From Asterias rubens (lineage: Eukaryota; Echinodermata; Asteroidea; Forcipulatida; Asteriidae): a stretch of DNA of 64,000 nucleotides. The stretch spans positions 682,001-746,000 of the forward strand of contig NC_047065.1 in assembly GCF_902459465.1 (NCBI RefSeq), in the 5' to 3' direction. The translations under genes and the position numbers were made by a program. Below are positions 11,474 to 23,600 of this stretch, piece after piece; within the stretch, counting starts at the first letter, position 1, and the number at the start of each line of letters is the position of its first letter. The notes beneath the pieces were generated by a model. The model worked only from the letters and a program-made list of their open reading frames with translations. It did not search any database and had not been told where the DNA came from.

Positions 11474-12239
11474 AACTTTTACTGACACAATATTGCTGTC
11501 ATCCGGGTACTTTTTACAAAAGCGTTCAATACGCTGATATATTTCTGCTCTGGAAGCCTAATATAAATTATAATCACGTATGATGGACCGATCCGGCCTG
11601 TCAATCAAACTGTGTGCGTTCACCCATTTGACCAATCACAGCATGATTGTGGTCGGACAAACTCGGTCATGCGTGCGCGTATATTTGGCACGCGCAGCAG
11701 AATCGTGCAGAATGTCATTGGGAGTGCTCGTACACGTGTCTTGTCCACGTGCGCTGTGGGCGGAGCTTAGTGGAAAGCCGGAACGGTCCATTGCATGCAG
11801 CGAATACCCAACGGCCCAACATCTCCCGTAAAAAATGGCGAACGTGTTCCGTCGACCAAGGGCGTTTTATTTACTGCAAAGACGGTTTTGCACGGGGGCG
11901 GACACAACTGCGTATGCAAATGTGTCCGGCGGACATTAGGACAGTATTGCATGCGACACCGTCCCCATGGAAAACATCATGCAAAATCACATGAGTTTTG
12001 AATGACTCGTAAGTTTGACCCTTGTACATGAGGGGTATTTTTTATTTAAACAGAACCATTTTTTGAGATGTTTTATAAGCCTATTTTTGGTGGATGCTCA
12101 TAATGGTTTTCCCGCTCAAAATGTGCGTAAGAGTTTATGCACGAGAGCGCCCTCCCTCACAGAGAGTCCGAAACGTGTTGCAAAATCAGAAAATATTTTA
12201 CGTGGCGCCCTCTTTTGTCGTACAAGGGGCTTCCCCTCA

Positions 12240-12318
12240 TTTTGGTCTTACGTCGTGGTGTTGCTCAACTGCGCTCGCTGGGGAAGTTCCAAGATGGAGG
12301 ATTTCAAATATTTACATG
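12240..12318 (+). promoter_or_regulatory. Candidate non-coding first exon of CYLD
   Basis: The upstream sequence is CpG-richer. A YY1-like word CCAAGATGGAGG is followed by a donor-like site TTTACATG|gtatgt at 12319. If joined to the acceptor at 13112, the ATG in that word would open a short upstream frame that stops before the real start. This is inference from motif and position only. Confidence 0.35.
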
Positions 12319-13112
12319 GTATGTTTCATAGGGTAAAAACATGATTAAAACGGAGTCAAACGTTGTGCAAGATTGTTAATTTTGCTAATGATAATGCTTG
12401 GAGATTCTAATAAACACATTATTGTTTTGAAATATTTGGTAACTGTCTAAAAACAGAAATAGCATGTTTTTTATTATTTTTTAACACCGTGTTTAATTTA
12501 AATTAAAAAAATAACATATTTTAATATGTTAATGAATATAGTGCCAAATATTAAAAATAGTCTTTGCTGGATCTGTGCTCCTCCCTCAGTCCATCACATG
12601 ATAATATTCTCAGCCACCATAGAAAAGCATTTATATGTCTCTAAATGCTTTACCTAACTTAAAACTCAGCATGATTCAATCACATTAGTAATTAATAGAA
12701 TGAGTAATATTAAATAATAATGCAAAACTTACACCATGTTACACAGAGTAAGAGCACCCACCCCCACCATGCCTACATAATATAGCAAGTCAAGTTCTCA
12801 AAATAAAATAATCTACACAGCATGGAGATAATGTTACCAAATATACATTGATCTGTCACCCTATGCTATAGTATCCCTCAAATATTACTTTCGTTGAATG
12901 ATAGTTGATACCCTTTTGTTTGGTGCCCCTGAAAGTCAAGTCACTCAAGGTAGGCTATATTGTAATTCATTCAAGTATGAAGTAGTTTAAAAAATTGTAA
13001 TTAATAAATAGAAATATAATTGATTTTTCTGTTGAAATCATAATTTTAATGTGAATTCTGTGAAAAACTATTCCTTTTTATGTTTATAACTTTAAAAAAA
13101 TTGTTTTTACAG
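12319..13112 (+). other. Presumed first intron of CYLD
   Basis: Very AT-rich sequence between a candidate donor at 12319 and the clear acceptor TTTTTACAG at 13112. It has no open frame of note and no recognisable repeat. Confidence 0.4.
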
Positions 13113-13172
13113 ATTTAAGTATGGAGTCGCGGTCTTCTTACATGTGAATGGCTGTAAACGCAAAGTAGCGTC
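13113..13172 (+). promoter_or_regulatory. CYLD leader with two short upstream reading frames
   Basis: Between the acceptor and the chosen start there are two complete short frames. One begins at 13121 (MESRSSYM, stop at 13145) and the other at about 13145-13148 (MAVNAK, stop). The start at 13173 (GTCATGGCG) has G at +4 and is the first ATG opening the conserved frame. Such leaders often reduce translation of the main frame; that role is inference. Confidence 0.5.
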
Positions 13173-14669
13173 ATGGCGAATGCTAACAGTGGCGCAGCAG
13201 CTGGTGCCATTAAGTCACAAAGTGGGATTAGGTCAGCTAAGGCAGAAAGACCTCATCGCGGGGATCATGTTATCAACAATGAACCCTCCTCATCGACAAC
13301 CATTTGGTTTGTACTTCTTGTTGACAAGGAGACCCCGGCCAAAAACCCAAGCTCAATACTCAATCAACGTAATGCCCCCCAAACCAAGAAGGTGCTACGA
13401 GGATCACTCTTGACTGGTTTTGAATTTCCTCAAAGTCAAAGTAGAGGCCCCCGCCATTACATTGTCTCGCAACTAAGTGATGATGTGCAGTTTGATTGTA
13501 AAAGCTCTGAAGTAGATAGAGTGTCGTTTTCCGAGATGAACTTGCTCAGAGCCCTGTCGACAGACTCGCAGCGTTACATTGTCCATTCAGACAAAAGCTT
13601 ACTCACATACGCACTGAGTTTAAAGGAAGGAAACTCAGTTCGAGTGAAGTTACACCAAGAACAACTTAAAGGTGTCGTACGTTATATTGGCAGTATGCCT
13701 GGAGGTGACACAGGAACTATTTTTGGTATTGAATTAGTAAGTAATTGTTTCTTTAATACAGCTTGCACCAAGGGCCAAGAGTGCTCCCCACCAAAAAAAA
13801 AACCCAATTGTTTTCAAATATTACTTAGCTAGGACATAATCAAGACACAGCATGGGTTTACTAAACTAATTATTTAAATTTTCAGTTGAACAAATAACAA
13901 GAACAATCTAGCTCCAATACTGTCTGTCAAAAGTTTGTCAATAATCTTGGCTCGAGATGTAAGTGTCCACCAAAGTTAGAAATCATTCAACCTGTAACTG
14001 CTGTAAAGCAAAGATTCACACCCAAGTGAAGTGGAGGGATCACCTTAAGGAGATATGCATTTTTATTTAGAATATAAAGTAATAAACCCAAGCCTGATAC
14101 TTCAGAGAGGCAACAAAGGAGATTGCCTCCATGTCCCCTGGTCATTACCTTGGTGCCCTTGAATTAACAATTAGCTCATAGAGTGCCCTTTACCAACTGA
14201 GAAAATGCCTTGGTGCCCTTGCCCCTTCCAAAAACGACAGGCCTGCAAACCGCAAGCTCTTTTTTTCCTATGTGTGCTTGAAGTGCAGTTTGACAAACAA
14301 TATTTATATATTGCAATGTGCCTATCAATTGTGTCTGTTTCCTTCTAACAGGATCATGAACACAGAGGTAAAGGAACCTCGGATGGGGAATTTAATAAAA
14401 AGCAGTTATTCAACACCTTCCCAGACACGGCACTCTTTGTAAGTGTGCATAAGCTGATCCCCCCTGAAAGACTCGACTCTGTGCCATGTGGAGAAGAACA
14501 AACTTATAAACTGAAATCTACATATCAGCCCCATGAACTGAGACATTTTGGCGAGTTCCGTCAAGGAATGACTGTTTTTTGTTGCGTGGGTAGTCGTTAC
14601 ATAGAGGGTACAATTGTCTCTATAACGATGCAACCCCACGAGAAAGAACCTGTCTTTGCTGTCGAAATG
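13173..14669 (+). CDS. CYLD: CYLD exons 1-2: N-terminal region, CAP-Gly 1 and start of CAP-Gly 2
   Basis: Exon 1 (13173-13736) ends in the first half of CAP-Gly 1, [20 protein letters not shown] then [11 protein letters not shown], close to human VKVQLRSGEEKFPGVVRF...GIFFGVEL. Exon 2 (14352-14669) completes it with [16 protein letters not shown] and starts CAP-Gly 2 ([20 protein letters not shown]). The split after GIEL is phase 0, the same place as in CAP-Gly 3. CAP-Gly domains bind C-terminal EEY/F-type tails or proline-rich partners; in CYLD they connect to microtubules, TRIP and NEMO. Confidence 0.85.
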
Positions 14670-17600
14670 GTAGGTACAAAATAAAATAAAAATTCCCATT
14701 TTGATCTTCTTTAAATGAGTATCGTAGCTCATCGCGCACATTGTCAGGTCATGGGAAAATGAGAATTTTGTTTGTCTTTACTGGGTTAAGTCATGATTTC
14801 ATTGCGCCAAACGGCATTCTTAAAAACAAATTCATAAATAACAATAATGCAATTTATTCAGAAAGTTCAGAATGAATATTACTGGACTGAGGCTTGGTAA
14901 AAATTGTTGGTTACCAGAATGAATTGTTGGCTTCCGCATGCATGAAGAATGCCTAAAAAGTTTTAATAGCAATTATATTGGGCCGTCTGAAGAAATTCCT
15001 AAATATTAATAAGTGATGTTCAAAGTTTTGCATGGTTTGCATTTTAAGAAAAAGTATATGTAGTTAGTAGATTTGTTGGTAAAGCGATGTATAAAACTCT
15101 TTTGGGAGGAGGGTTGGTTCTGAGAAGAACCGGTTCAGTCCCGACATTTCCGTCAGTAGACTCTATTTATCATGAGAACAAATTATTGTTTCTAGAGCAG
15201 GATTTTAACCAACAACCTCTGGATTAACAGGCCAGCGCTCTAACAACTGAGCTATTTAGCCATGGCGGTTTCTTTATTTTGTCAATATATTTGTTCTGGG
15301 GTGGATAATTTGTCTGAAAGAAAACCAGTTACAACTAGTTGCAGAGAATTAATCTGCCTATTTCAAGAAAGCACTTTAAACATCTTTTGTCTAGTTTCTG
15401 TTAATTGCTTTTTTTTCATTTGTTGCATTATTTCCAATGCTATTGTCTAGTTGTTAAAGCGCTGTGGTCTAAATGAAATGGCGCTATAAAAAAAAACAGT
15501 GTATATATGTATGTATGTAATCTGTTTATTTCATGCATGTTTAATTGTAGTCTGGCACTGATGGGAATGAACCAGGCTACCCCCAACAGTATGGCATCAA
15601 ACCCAAACCCAACATCAAATTTGTCCCAGCTCAGGACATCATCCCACAAGGGCTTGTGGAGAATCAGTGGGGTAAGCAGAAATAAAATGTAGTACTTTTG
15701 TTGTGCTTGATCCAGTTGGCTTCGGAAGACGTAGTAACTCCTAAAACTCTTTCGCAACTCGTGTTGGGGGGGGGGGGGGTTGTATTGTAGCGATAGTCAT
15801 TTGAGCAGACACTATGTGCGTACACAGACAACTGTTTCACGAAGATCCAGTTTTTGTGGGTCCCTGGTCAAAAGGCACTGCAAACAATGAACTGCAAAAT
15901 ACTCTCACTTTGCTTTGTATCCAATGGATTTGTCGAAGACCTGTTCCATACACATTACCATCAGCCAATATTTTGTATAAAGAGAGTATACTGCATTGGA
16001 TTGAGTACTTTCATCTCCTAGGCTGACTGCTTATATGACGTCACCATTCAAATGTCTGCCCTACAACATGGCATCTGTGCACGTGTGCGTGGGTGTGTGC
16101 ATGCATGTACCGTAGGAATGTGGCGTGCTGCGTGCTTCATTGATGTACCCGATTAACGCGCATACGGTTTGCCCTACAAGATGGCAACTTTCATAGCTAA
16201 AAGGGGTTATTCAATACAATATATAGGCTTGATGCAACACCTCAACTGAAGGCCTCTAGGGCTGGGGCGGCCAACACCTCAACTGAAGGCCTCTAGGGCT
16301 GGGGCGGCCAACACCTCAACTGAAGGGCTGGGGCGGCCAACACCTCAACTGAAGGCCTCTAGGGCTGGGGCGGCCAACACCTCAACTGAAGGCCTCTAGG
16401 GCTGGGGCGGCCAACACCTCAACTGAAGGCCTCTAGGGCTGGGGCGGCCAACACCTCAACTGAAGGCCTCTAGGGCTGGGGCGGCCAACACCTCAACTGA
16501 AGGCCTCTAGGGCTGGGGCGGCCAACACCTCAACTGAAGGCCTCTAGGGCTGGGGCGGCCAACACCTCAACTGAAGGCCTCTAGGGCTGGGGCGGCCAAC
16601 ACCTCAACTGAAGGCCTCGAGGGCTGGGGCGGCCAACACCTCAACTGAAGGCCTCTAGGGCTGGGGCGGCCAACACCTCAACTGAAGGCCTCTAGGGCTG
16701 GGGCGGCCAACACCTCAACTGAAGGCCTCGAGGGCTGGGGCGGCCAACACCTCAACTGGTAGTGAGTTCCAAAGTTTCTGGTCTGGGGAAGAAGGAGGCA
16801 AAGTTTGGTCCTTTACAATGTGTTGTGGTCCTTTACAATGTGTTGTGGTCCTTTACAATGTGTTGTGGTCCTTTACAATGTGTTGTGGTCCTTTACAATG
16901 TGTTGCGGTCCTTTACAATGTGTTGCGGTCCTTTACAATGTGTTGTGGTCCTTTACAATGTGTTGTGGTCCTTTACAATGTGTTGTGGTCCTTTACAATG
17001 TGTTGTGGTCCTTTACAATGTGTTGTGGTCCTTTACAATGTGTTGTGCATGTAAATACCATGAATGGAAAGAGATTTGTCATATCGCAAATACTTGGATC
17101 ACATGCATTAGGCAAGGAATTAGGTGCATTGCTGGTCTAGCTAGCAATCATGTTTGATCGCTAGCTAGACCAGCATGCACCTTATCTAACAGTTTGCGCT
17201 TGCGCAATGCGTATTTGCAAAAAGATCTATGCCGTTTCTGGAATATCTGCATGAAAAAGCACGTAATATTTAATTAAACTTTGCTTGTTATTTGTTGTTG
17301 GGTCTTAATAGAAGAGGAGGCATCAACGGAGCATCATCTAGTGAAAAGTAAGCACAAGGGAAAGAAATCTTCAGAGCCATTCTTTATTGTCAACAAGCAG
17401 AAGAAGGTGTCTCCTCTTTCAAGTGCTGAGAGGTTGAACAAGACCAACAAGCCGCCTGGAGGAAAGAGAGATATGAGCGATGATTTATATCCAAGTAAGT
17501 TTTCATTAATAAAAAATAAAAAAAAGTATACATTGCCTTTAGGGGACATTCTTTACACAGGTAAGTCCTCAAAATTAATCGCTTGTGATACCATTTTTAC

Positions 17601-20600
17601 TGGTAAATACCCAATTTTACACTTCAATGAAAACCTTTGACAGGAAATTGCAAGTGTAATTTAAAAAGTTTGAAAATGTGTGGTGGTCGGAAACAGAGGA
17701 AATTCCTCCAGTGGTGGTTGAGGAATCCTGAGTGCCTTGGGGGGGGGGGGGGGGGGGGGTTCTGGCAGAATCCTGAACCTGTATTCAAAAGTAAAACATT
17801 ATTGAGGTTTCTATTTTATTTTTCAATGAATGAAACTCTTAGCAAATCGACATGAAGTACGGGACGATTCACTGATAACCTCCAACTATAGTGAGCAAAG
17901 CAAAAATAAATCCAGCCTGGTCGGCAAGATCAAGGGGAAATTCAGCAGCAAATCAGATTCAGAGCCCTTGGCCAGCAAGTCAGCACAGTGGTATGGTGAT
18001 CCCGAACAAGCCAAAGAAAGTCTGTCTGACAAAGGTATGTTGAAAATCACTCTCTTATCATCAGTGGCCGATTTCACTAGGATTAATCATATCTCAAGTT
18101 ATGACAAGTATCGAGTCCTAACTTAGGATAAGTCTTAAGGTTTACATGTTACAGTGCAAGGCTGGGACTCGTCCTAAGTCCTAAGATTAATCCTAAGTTA
18201 GGAAGAGTTTGGTGAAATCAATGGCTGCTCAGACCTATAAAGTCATTAAGGGCAATTTCATATATATTCAATGAACTCTCTATCACTTAACCTTAGATCT
18301 AAACTTTGTACCACAAAATTCAACTCTCTTCTCAAAACTTGTTTTATGTCTCAGATTTTCAAGGACTATTTTTGTGGTTGTCTATTTTCTTTCATTTTTC
18401 TTTTCTGGTTTTACTACACCTTAAACACCCAGCAGGGTTGATATGTGCGCATTACAAGTCTTTATTACTATTATTATTGTTATAATATCTTTCTTATTAT
18501 TAGGAAACATGGACGATAACATGATGAAGGAAGTGACCAATGCAATCTACCGAGATTGGAGAACAATTGCATTCAACCTGTACCTGAGCAAAGAAGATCT
18601 GGAACACATTGACAGAAAGTGTCACTCTGAGAAAGACAGGACGGAGCAAATGCTGAGAATGTGGCTGAAACAAAAGACCGGATTTGACAAGATTTCAAAG
18701 CTTGCTAATGCCTGCAGGACATGCAGTTTACACGACTTGGCAAATGAACTTGAGCAAGGTATGTCAGTTTGCATGTAATAATGTCTGTCCATGCAGTAGA
18801 ATTCACAAAGAGTTCAGACTAATCTTATATCGAGTTAGGACGAGTTACTTGGCCTAAGTTTTTAATATCTCCTAGGACTCTTTGTGAAATCGTGACAGGA
18901 CAACTGCATGTGGGAAATGCAAATGCTGAGTTTGGAGCCGTCAAATCATACAGTGCAGCCATCTTTATTTTTCCCACAATAAACCAATGTTACCAAATGG
19001 AAGCTGGAAGGAAAATAGTCCGGTGCTTAATGAAAATCACTAGTCCTGATTGATATTTCCTTGACACGGATGCTAATGTTTAAAGACACTGGACACTATT
19101 GGTAGTTGTCAAAGACCAGTCTTCTCACTTGGTGTATCTCAGAATATGCATAAAGTAACAAACCTGTGAAAATTTAAACTCATTGGTCGTCGAAGTTGCG
19201 AGATAATAATTGAAGAAAAAAAATCTTGTCACACGAAGTTGTGTGCTTTCAGATGCTTGATTTTGAGACCTCAAAATCTAATTCTGATGTCTCGTAATCA
19301 AATTCGTGGAAAATTACTTCTTTCTCGAAAACTACGTTACTTCAGAGTGGGCCGTTTCTAATTCTGAGGTCTCGAAATCAATCTCGAAAAACTAAGTTAC
19401 TTCACAATGTTTTATACTATCATCATATTTCCATTACTTGTTACCAAGTAAGGTTTTATGCTTATAATTATTTTGAGTAATTACCAATAGTGTTCAGTGC
19501 TTTTAATTGAGTGGTCGAGTGGAACTATATTGACTCAGAATTTACAGTGAAGATATTAACATCTTATTGCAGGATTGAACGAGGAGCTTTTGATGACGAT
19601 ATCCGGGGAGATCACTGAGGGGAAATGCAGGCCTTTAGGCTTCAATTTAAACTTCTCTGATTCGGAATTGGATTGGATGGAGACTAATGAACCCAACCTC
19701 TTACCTCGGGTACGCATGATGCTGGGAACCTGGAGAATGGCACAGTCATACAACTCTGACAAAATCACATTGCTGAGCCGAGCACTTCATAATTGTGGAT
19801 TAAGACGACTGGAACTCAAAGTAACCAGAGGTGAGAAATTGGATCCAGAATTATAATAAAATGTTGTTCTGTGAGTATACGCTTTCTCACAGAGTGAGCC
19901 TTAGCACAGTTTCTGTTTCATAAATGCGGCTCACCGCAGGTAAAGCAAAAGGCATACTAACTAACCAGTGTTTTTTGTGGCGTGTTGTGGCCAAGTGGAT
20001 AATAGCACTGGACTCCAAGTCTGGTATGTGTGATCAGCAGAGTGTTGCTTCGAGTCCCAGAAAAGAGTGACACTTAAGAGAGACACTTAACCATGTTTGC
20101 TTCATCGCTGTAGGTCCCATTTGTTGTGTAACGCACGCATTAAAAGAACTTATCTAAAAGAGAATGAGATTGATCCAGTGTTCATGGTCTGGTCGGCGGC
20201 ATATTGCACCACAGCACTTTAGTAAACCTTTACATGGTGCTATTTAAAGGAATAGGTCTCATACTTCAATACGTAGCTCCACGAACATGTACCTTGCAAG
20301 ACATAATACTGACACTTTAATATGCCCCTAAGTGATAAAGCACTATATAAGAACCTAGTATTTTTTATTATTACTTTTATTCATTAAGTGTTTATCATCT
20401 GGTTCTTGTTCTACAGGACTTGATGATGATATCGTGTCCTCCTTTGCTGTAAGAATTGACACCGCTTGGAAGGTACTTGGCCAGAATCTTGGACTGTCTC
20501 TAGGTGATATTCATCAATTAGAGAAGTTCCCAAGGGAGAAACAACCGTACCAGATGCTTCTGTTATGGAGGAAGAGACAGCACAGGAACGTTGATGTTCT

Positions 20601-23600
20601 TGGAGCTTTGTATGAAGGATTGAAGAAGACTGGACTGCCAGATCTTGCCAGTGATCTGGTCCAAGGTACGCACATCAGTACGCTACCAGTTGAGTCGCGA
20701 TCTCAACTTAAAATCCAGCTACCTATGTTCCGCTGCCTCATTAGCCCCTTCATATATCACTCACCTAAAGACCCTAAGCACAATGCGCAGCGCACCTACA
20801 CGCGTGTCTCCTGTCCGCTTTTTTTGGTGTATAAAAACAAGCACAAAAGGAATAGACTCCCCCAAAAAGGCAGAAATGGTAGACACGGAACTGGCTTTTT
20901 CAAAATTTGTTATTTCAAAACTTTTTATTTAGAACTGGCTCTTTCAGAACCTACTATTTAGAGTTTCAATCACAAACTTATTTGTCATTTTGATGTTTAG
21001 GAGTGACTGATGAAATGCTGGACAGAATTGCAATCTCAGTCGGGGAGAGATGGAAACTCCTAGGAGAATTCTTGGGTTTCAGCGATGCGGAGCTCAAAGA
21101 AATTTCCTTAGGAAGTAACAATGGTCTCAGAATGCTGAAACTATGGAGGGAGCTTCATGATTATAGTTCTGATAGGATGACAAAGCTGCTAAAAGCACTC
21201 GATGAATGTGGCTTGGGCAAGATTGCAAATATGTACCGGAAACTGGAGGAGTCTCACTCTCTGGAGCAAAAGTGGAGCTTGAGTGACGTGAGTGATGACC
21301 AACATATATACAAAGAGCTCAGACCTAAAGGTAAGTGCTGATCAAGTTCAGTTATTTTATTGCTGTTGCTGATTTTATAAACACTAAGTTGATGGCCTGT
21401 CGTTTCGACCCTAGCAGAGTCTTTCGCAAATGTTTTCCTGTTGTCTCATCTTCAGCACAAGAGGGCGCTATCATGCTGGAGCAGTCGCAATTCGAGAAAG
21501 ACTCTGCCAGGGTCGAAATGTCAGGCCATTTATAACTATGTTTTGCAATTATACTATAGGTATTTTTGGTTGAAAAGCAGTTTGCAACAGCTAATTCTAT
21601 TTTCTAAAAAAAAAACTTTAAGAGCTCTTTATAATTAAAAGGGGTTCCAAGATTGAGTTCAATTTTAAGGAACGCACTCATCCAGTGACGACACATTTAC
21701 AATAATGGATTTTTATAGAGGAAGTTTTGTTTTGTTTATTCCTGAATTTTGATGATTCAATCCAAAAGGCATTGATTTGACATTTCGACAGACGCAAAAT
21801 TTCCTCTTTGGACAGCGGGCTAGACAGCTCAGTTGGTGGAGCTCTAGTCCCACTATAGCAAATTGTTCCAAGGAAGAGAGGCTCAGGATAGCTCCTTCGT
21901 GTCTGTGGAATGAGCTTCCTGCCTGTTTGAGAGAGGCAATTTCGCTGATTGTATTTAAACCTCTCCTGAAGACATTCCTGCTCCGCATCCAATCCTAGTT
22001 CTTTTGTTTTGTTTTTATTCTCGGCTCCTTAAAAGTGCTCTGTTCTTCATGCAGCGCTTTATAAATGCTGTGTTATCATAATTATTATTGTGTCCTTATT
22101 CCAATAACAGCCTATAACCTGGTGTCCAACGAATATCTCCTGAAAGTATCGAGAAAGGTAGACTTTCAAGACATTGTGAGGGCTTTAGATGTATCTACTG
22201 TTGACGCTATAGAGATTGAAAATCTGAAATCAACAAATCAGCAGAGGGTTTTTGAGGTGCTTGATCGCTGGAGGCGTTGTGGATCCAAAGGCCAGCGAGG
22301 TTTGGGTGAATTATATCAAGTAATAGCACTCATAGGAGGCAAGACGCACCTAGTGGATGATATCATGAAGATTGAAGAGGGTAAGTCACATCTCAAACTA
22401 TATTTTGTAATTTGTTTTTATGCAAGTCGCCAGACACACAAGGCCTGAAAGCCACTTCAAGGTGTGGGCTACAATCAACTATTTATTCCAGGGGCATGTT
22501 GCCACTTACTCCTGGGGCTGAAACAGGGTTACCCACTTTACAGTCCATACACAGGCTTGGATATCATCTATCAGATGCCTGGCTGGTAGAGCAGAAAGCA
22601 CTACCTCCAGAACTATATACAGGATGATCCCCATGCACAAGCTAGTGTAGCGTTTCGATGCATGTGATTTACGTGCCAATATAATGCCAACATTTTGGCC
22701 TATACAAGAGAAAGAAAAAAAAAAAACAATGGAAAAGAAACACTTTTATTTTATTTTACAAAAATTATCAGGAGAAAACAAAATGGAATGCGCAGTAGGG
22801 CTTTTAAAACCAATATCAAGTAGAGAACATTCTGAAGACCTTGTTTCAATTCAGCATGCTTCAACCAAACTTATACAAATTTGGATCCAGAATGCCCCTG
22901 AAAAGTCCTGGGGAGAAACCTGATATAGTCGTATAAAAAATGTTGATGGTAACCATTGCATAAAACTTATTTTAGAGGTAATTAAAGGCACTGGACACTA
23001 TTGGTAATTACTTAAAATAATTGTAAACATAACAATTTACTTGGTAATGAGTAATAGAGAGTTGTTTATAGTATGAAACATTGTGAGAAACGGCTCCCAC
23101 TGAGTTTTGAGAAACAAGTAATTTCTCACTCAAATTATAAAAAACTTCGGCTGAAGCCTTTTATTATGCATGCATCTGAATGTACACAAAGGGCGACTTT
23201 ATTTAATTATTCTCTTCCAAATTCGATGACTAATTGAGCAACATTTTTTACAGGTTTGATATTTTATGAGTATGTTGGGATACACCAAGTGAGAATACTG
23301 GTCTTTGACAATAACCAAACGTGTCCAGTGCCTTTAAGTCTAGTTATCAATTGAATCTTTATTATTGTAGATATCTTCATAATTCCTAAATGTACGAATG
23401 GACTTGTATTAAGCAAACAAGTGATTATTTAAAACATCCCCAAACTTTATAAAGTGATTTACGCAAAACAATTGGAATCAGAGTCTGGAATTTGTTGCAC
23501 TGATTTGACAAAATGTCTTTTGTAGTATCATTCTGTAAGTATTGTCTTGTTAAACCGTCTTGGTTCATGTCCGAAACAAAAAACTCAGTTGGATTAAAAG

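Larger units (their letters stand above)
10490..11965. mobile_element. Large foldback region with arms about 90 bases long
   Basis: The left arm (about 10490-10581) and right arm (about 11871-11965) are imperfect inverted copies. The left arm has CCGGACACTTTTGCATATGC and the right arm has the reverse-complement words GCGTATGCAAATGTGTCCGG. Both also carry TGCAAAAACCGTC / GACGGTTTTGCA. The 1.5 kb enclosed is richer in CpG than its surroundings and holds a smaller hAT-like element and a hairpin. No transposase frame is seen, so it is probably a non-autonomous foldback element or nested insertion. Confidence 0.5.

Noticed and set aside
16236..16758. CRISPR-like regular direct repeats
   Set aside because: Units are contiguous with no unique spacers, and this is an animal genome.
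16762..17157. Open frames of over 100 codons with a repeating [19 protein letters not shown] peptide
   Set aside because: They arise from the 20-base array, are open in all three frames and have no splice or start context.
17871..18034. Shorter CYLD exon 5 starting after a TATAG acceptor
   Set aside because: With the phase 1 donor before it this start shifts the frame away from [11 protein letters not shown]; the acceptor at 17842 keeps it.
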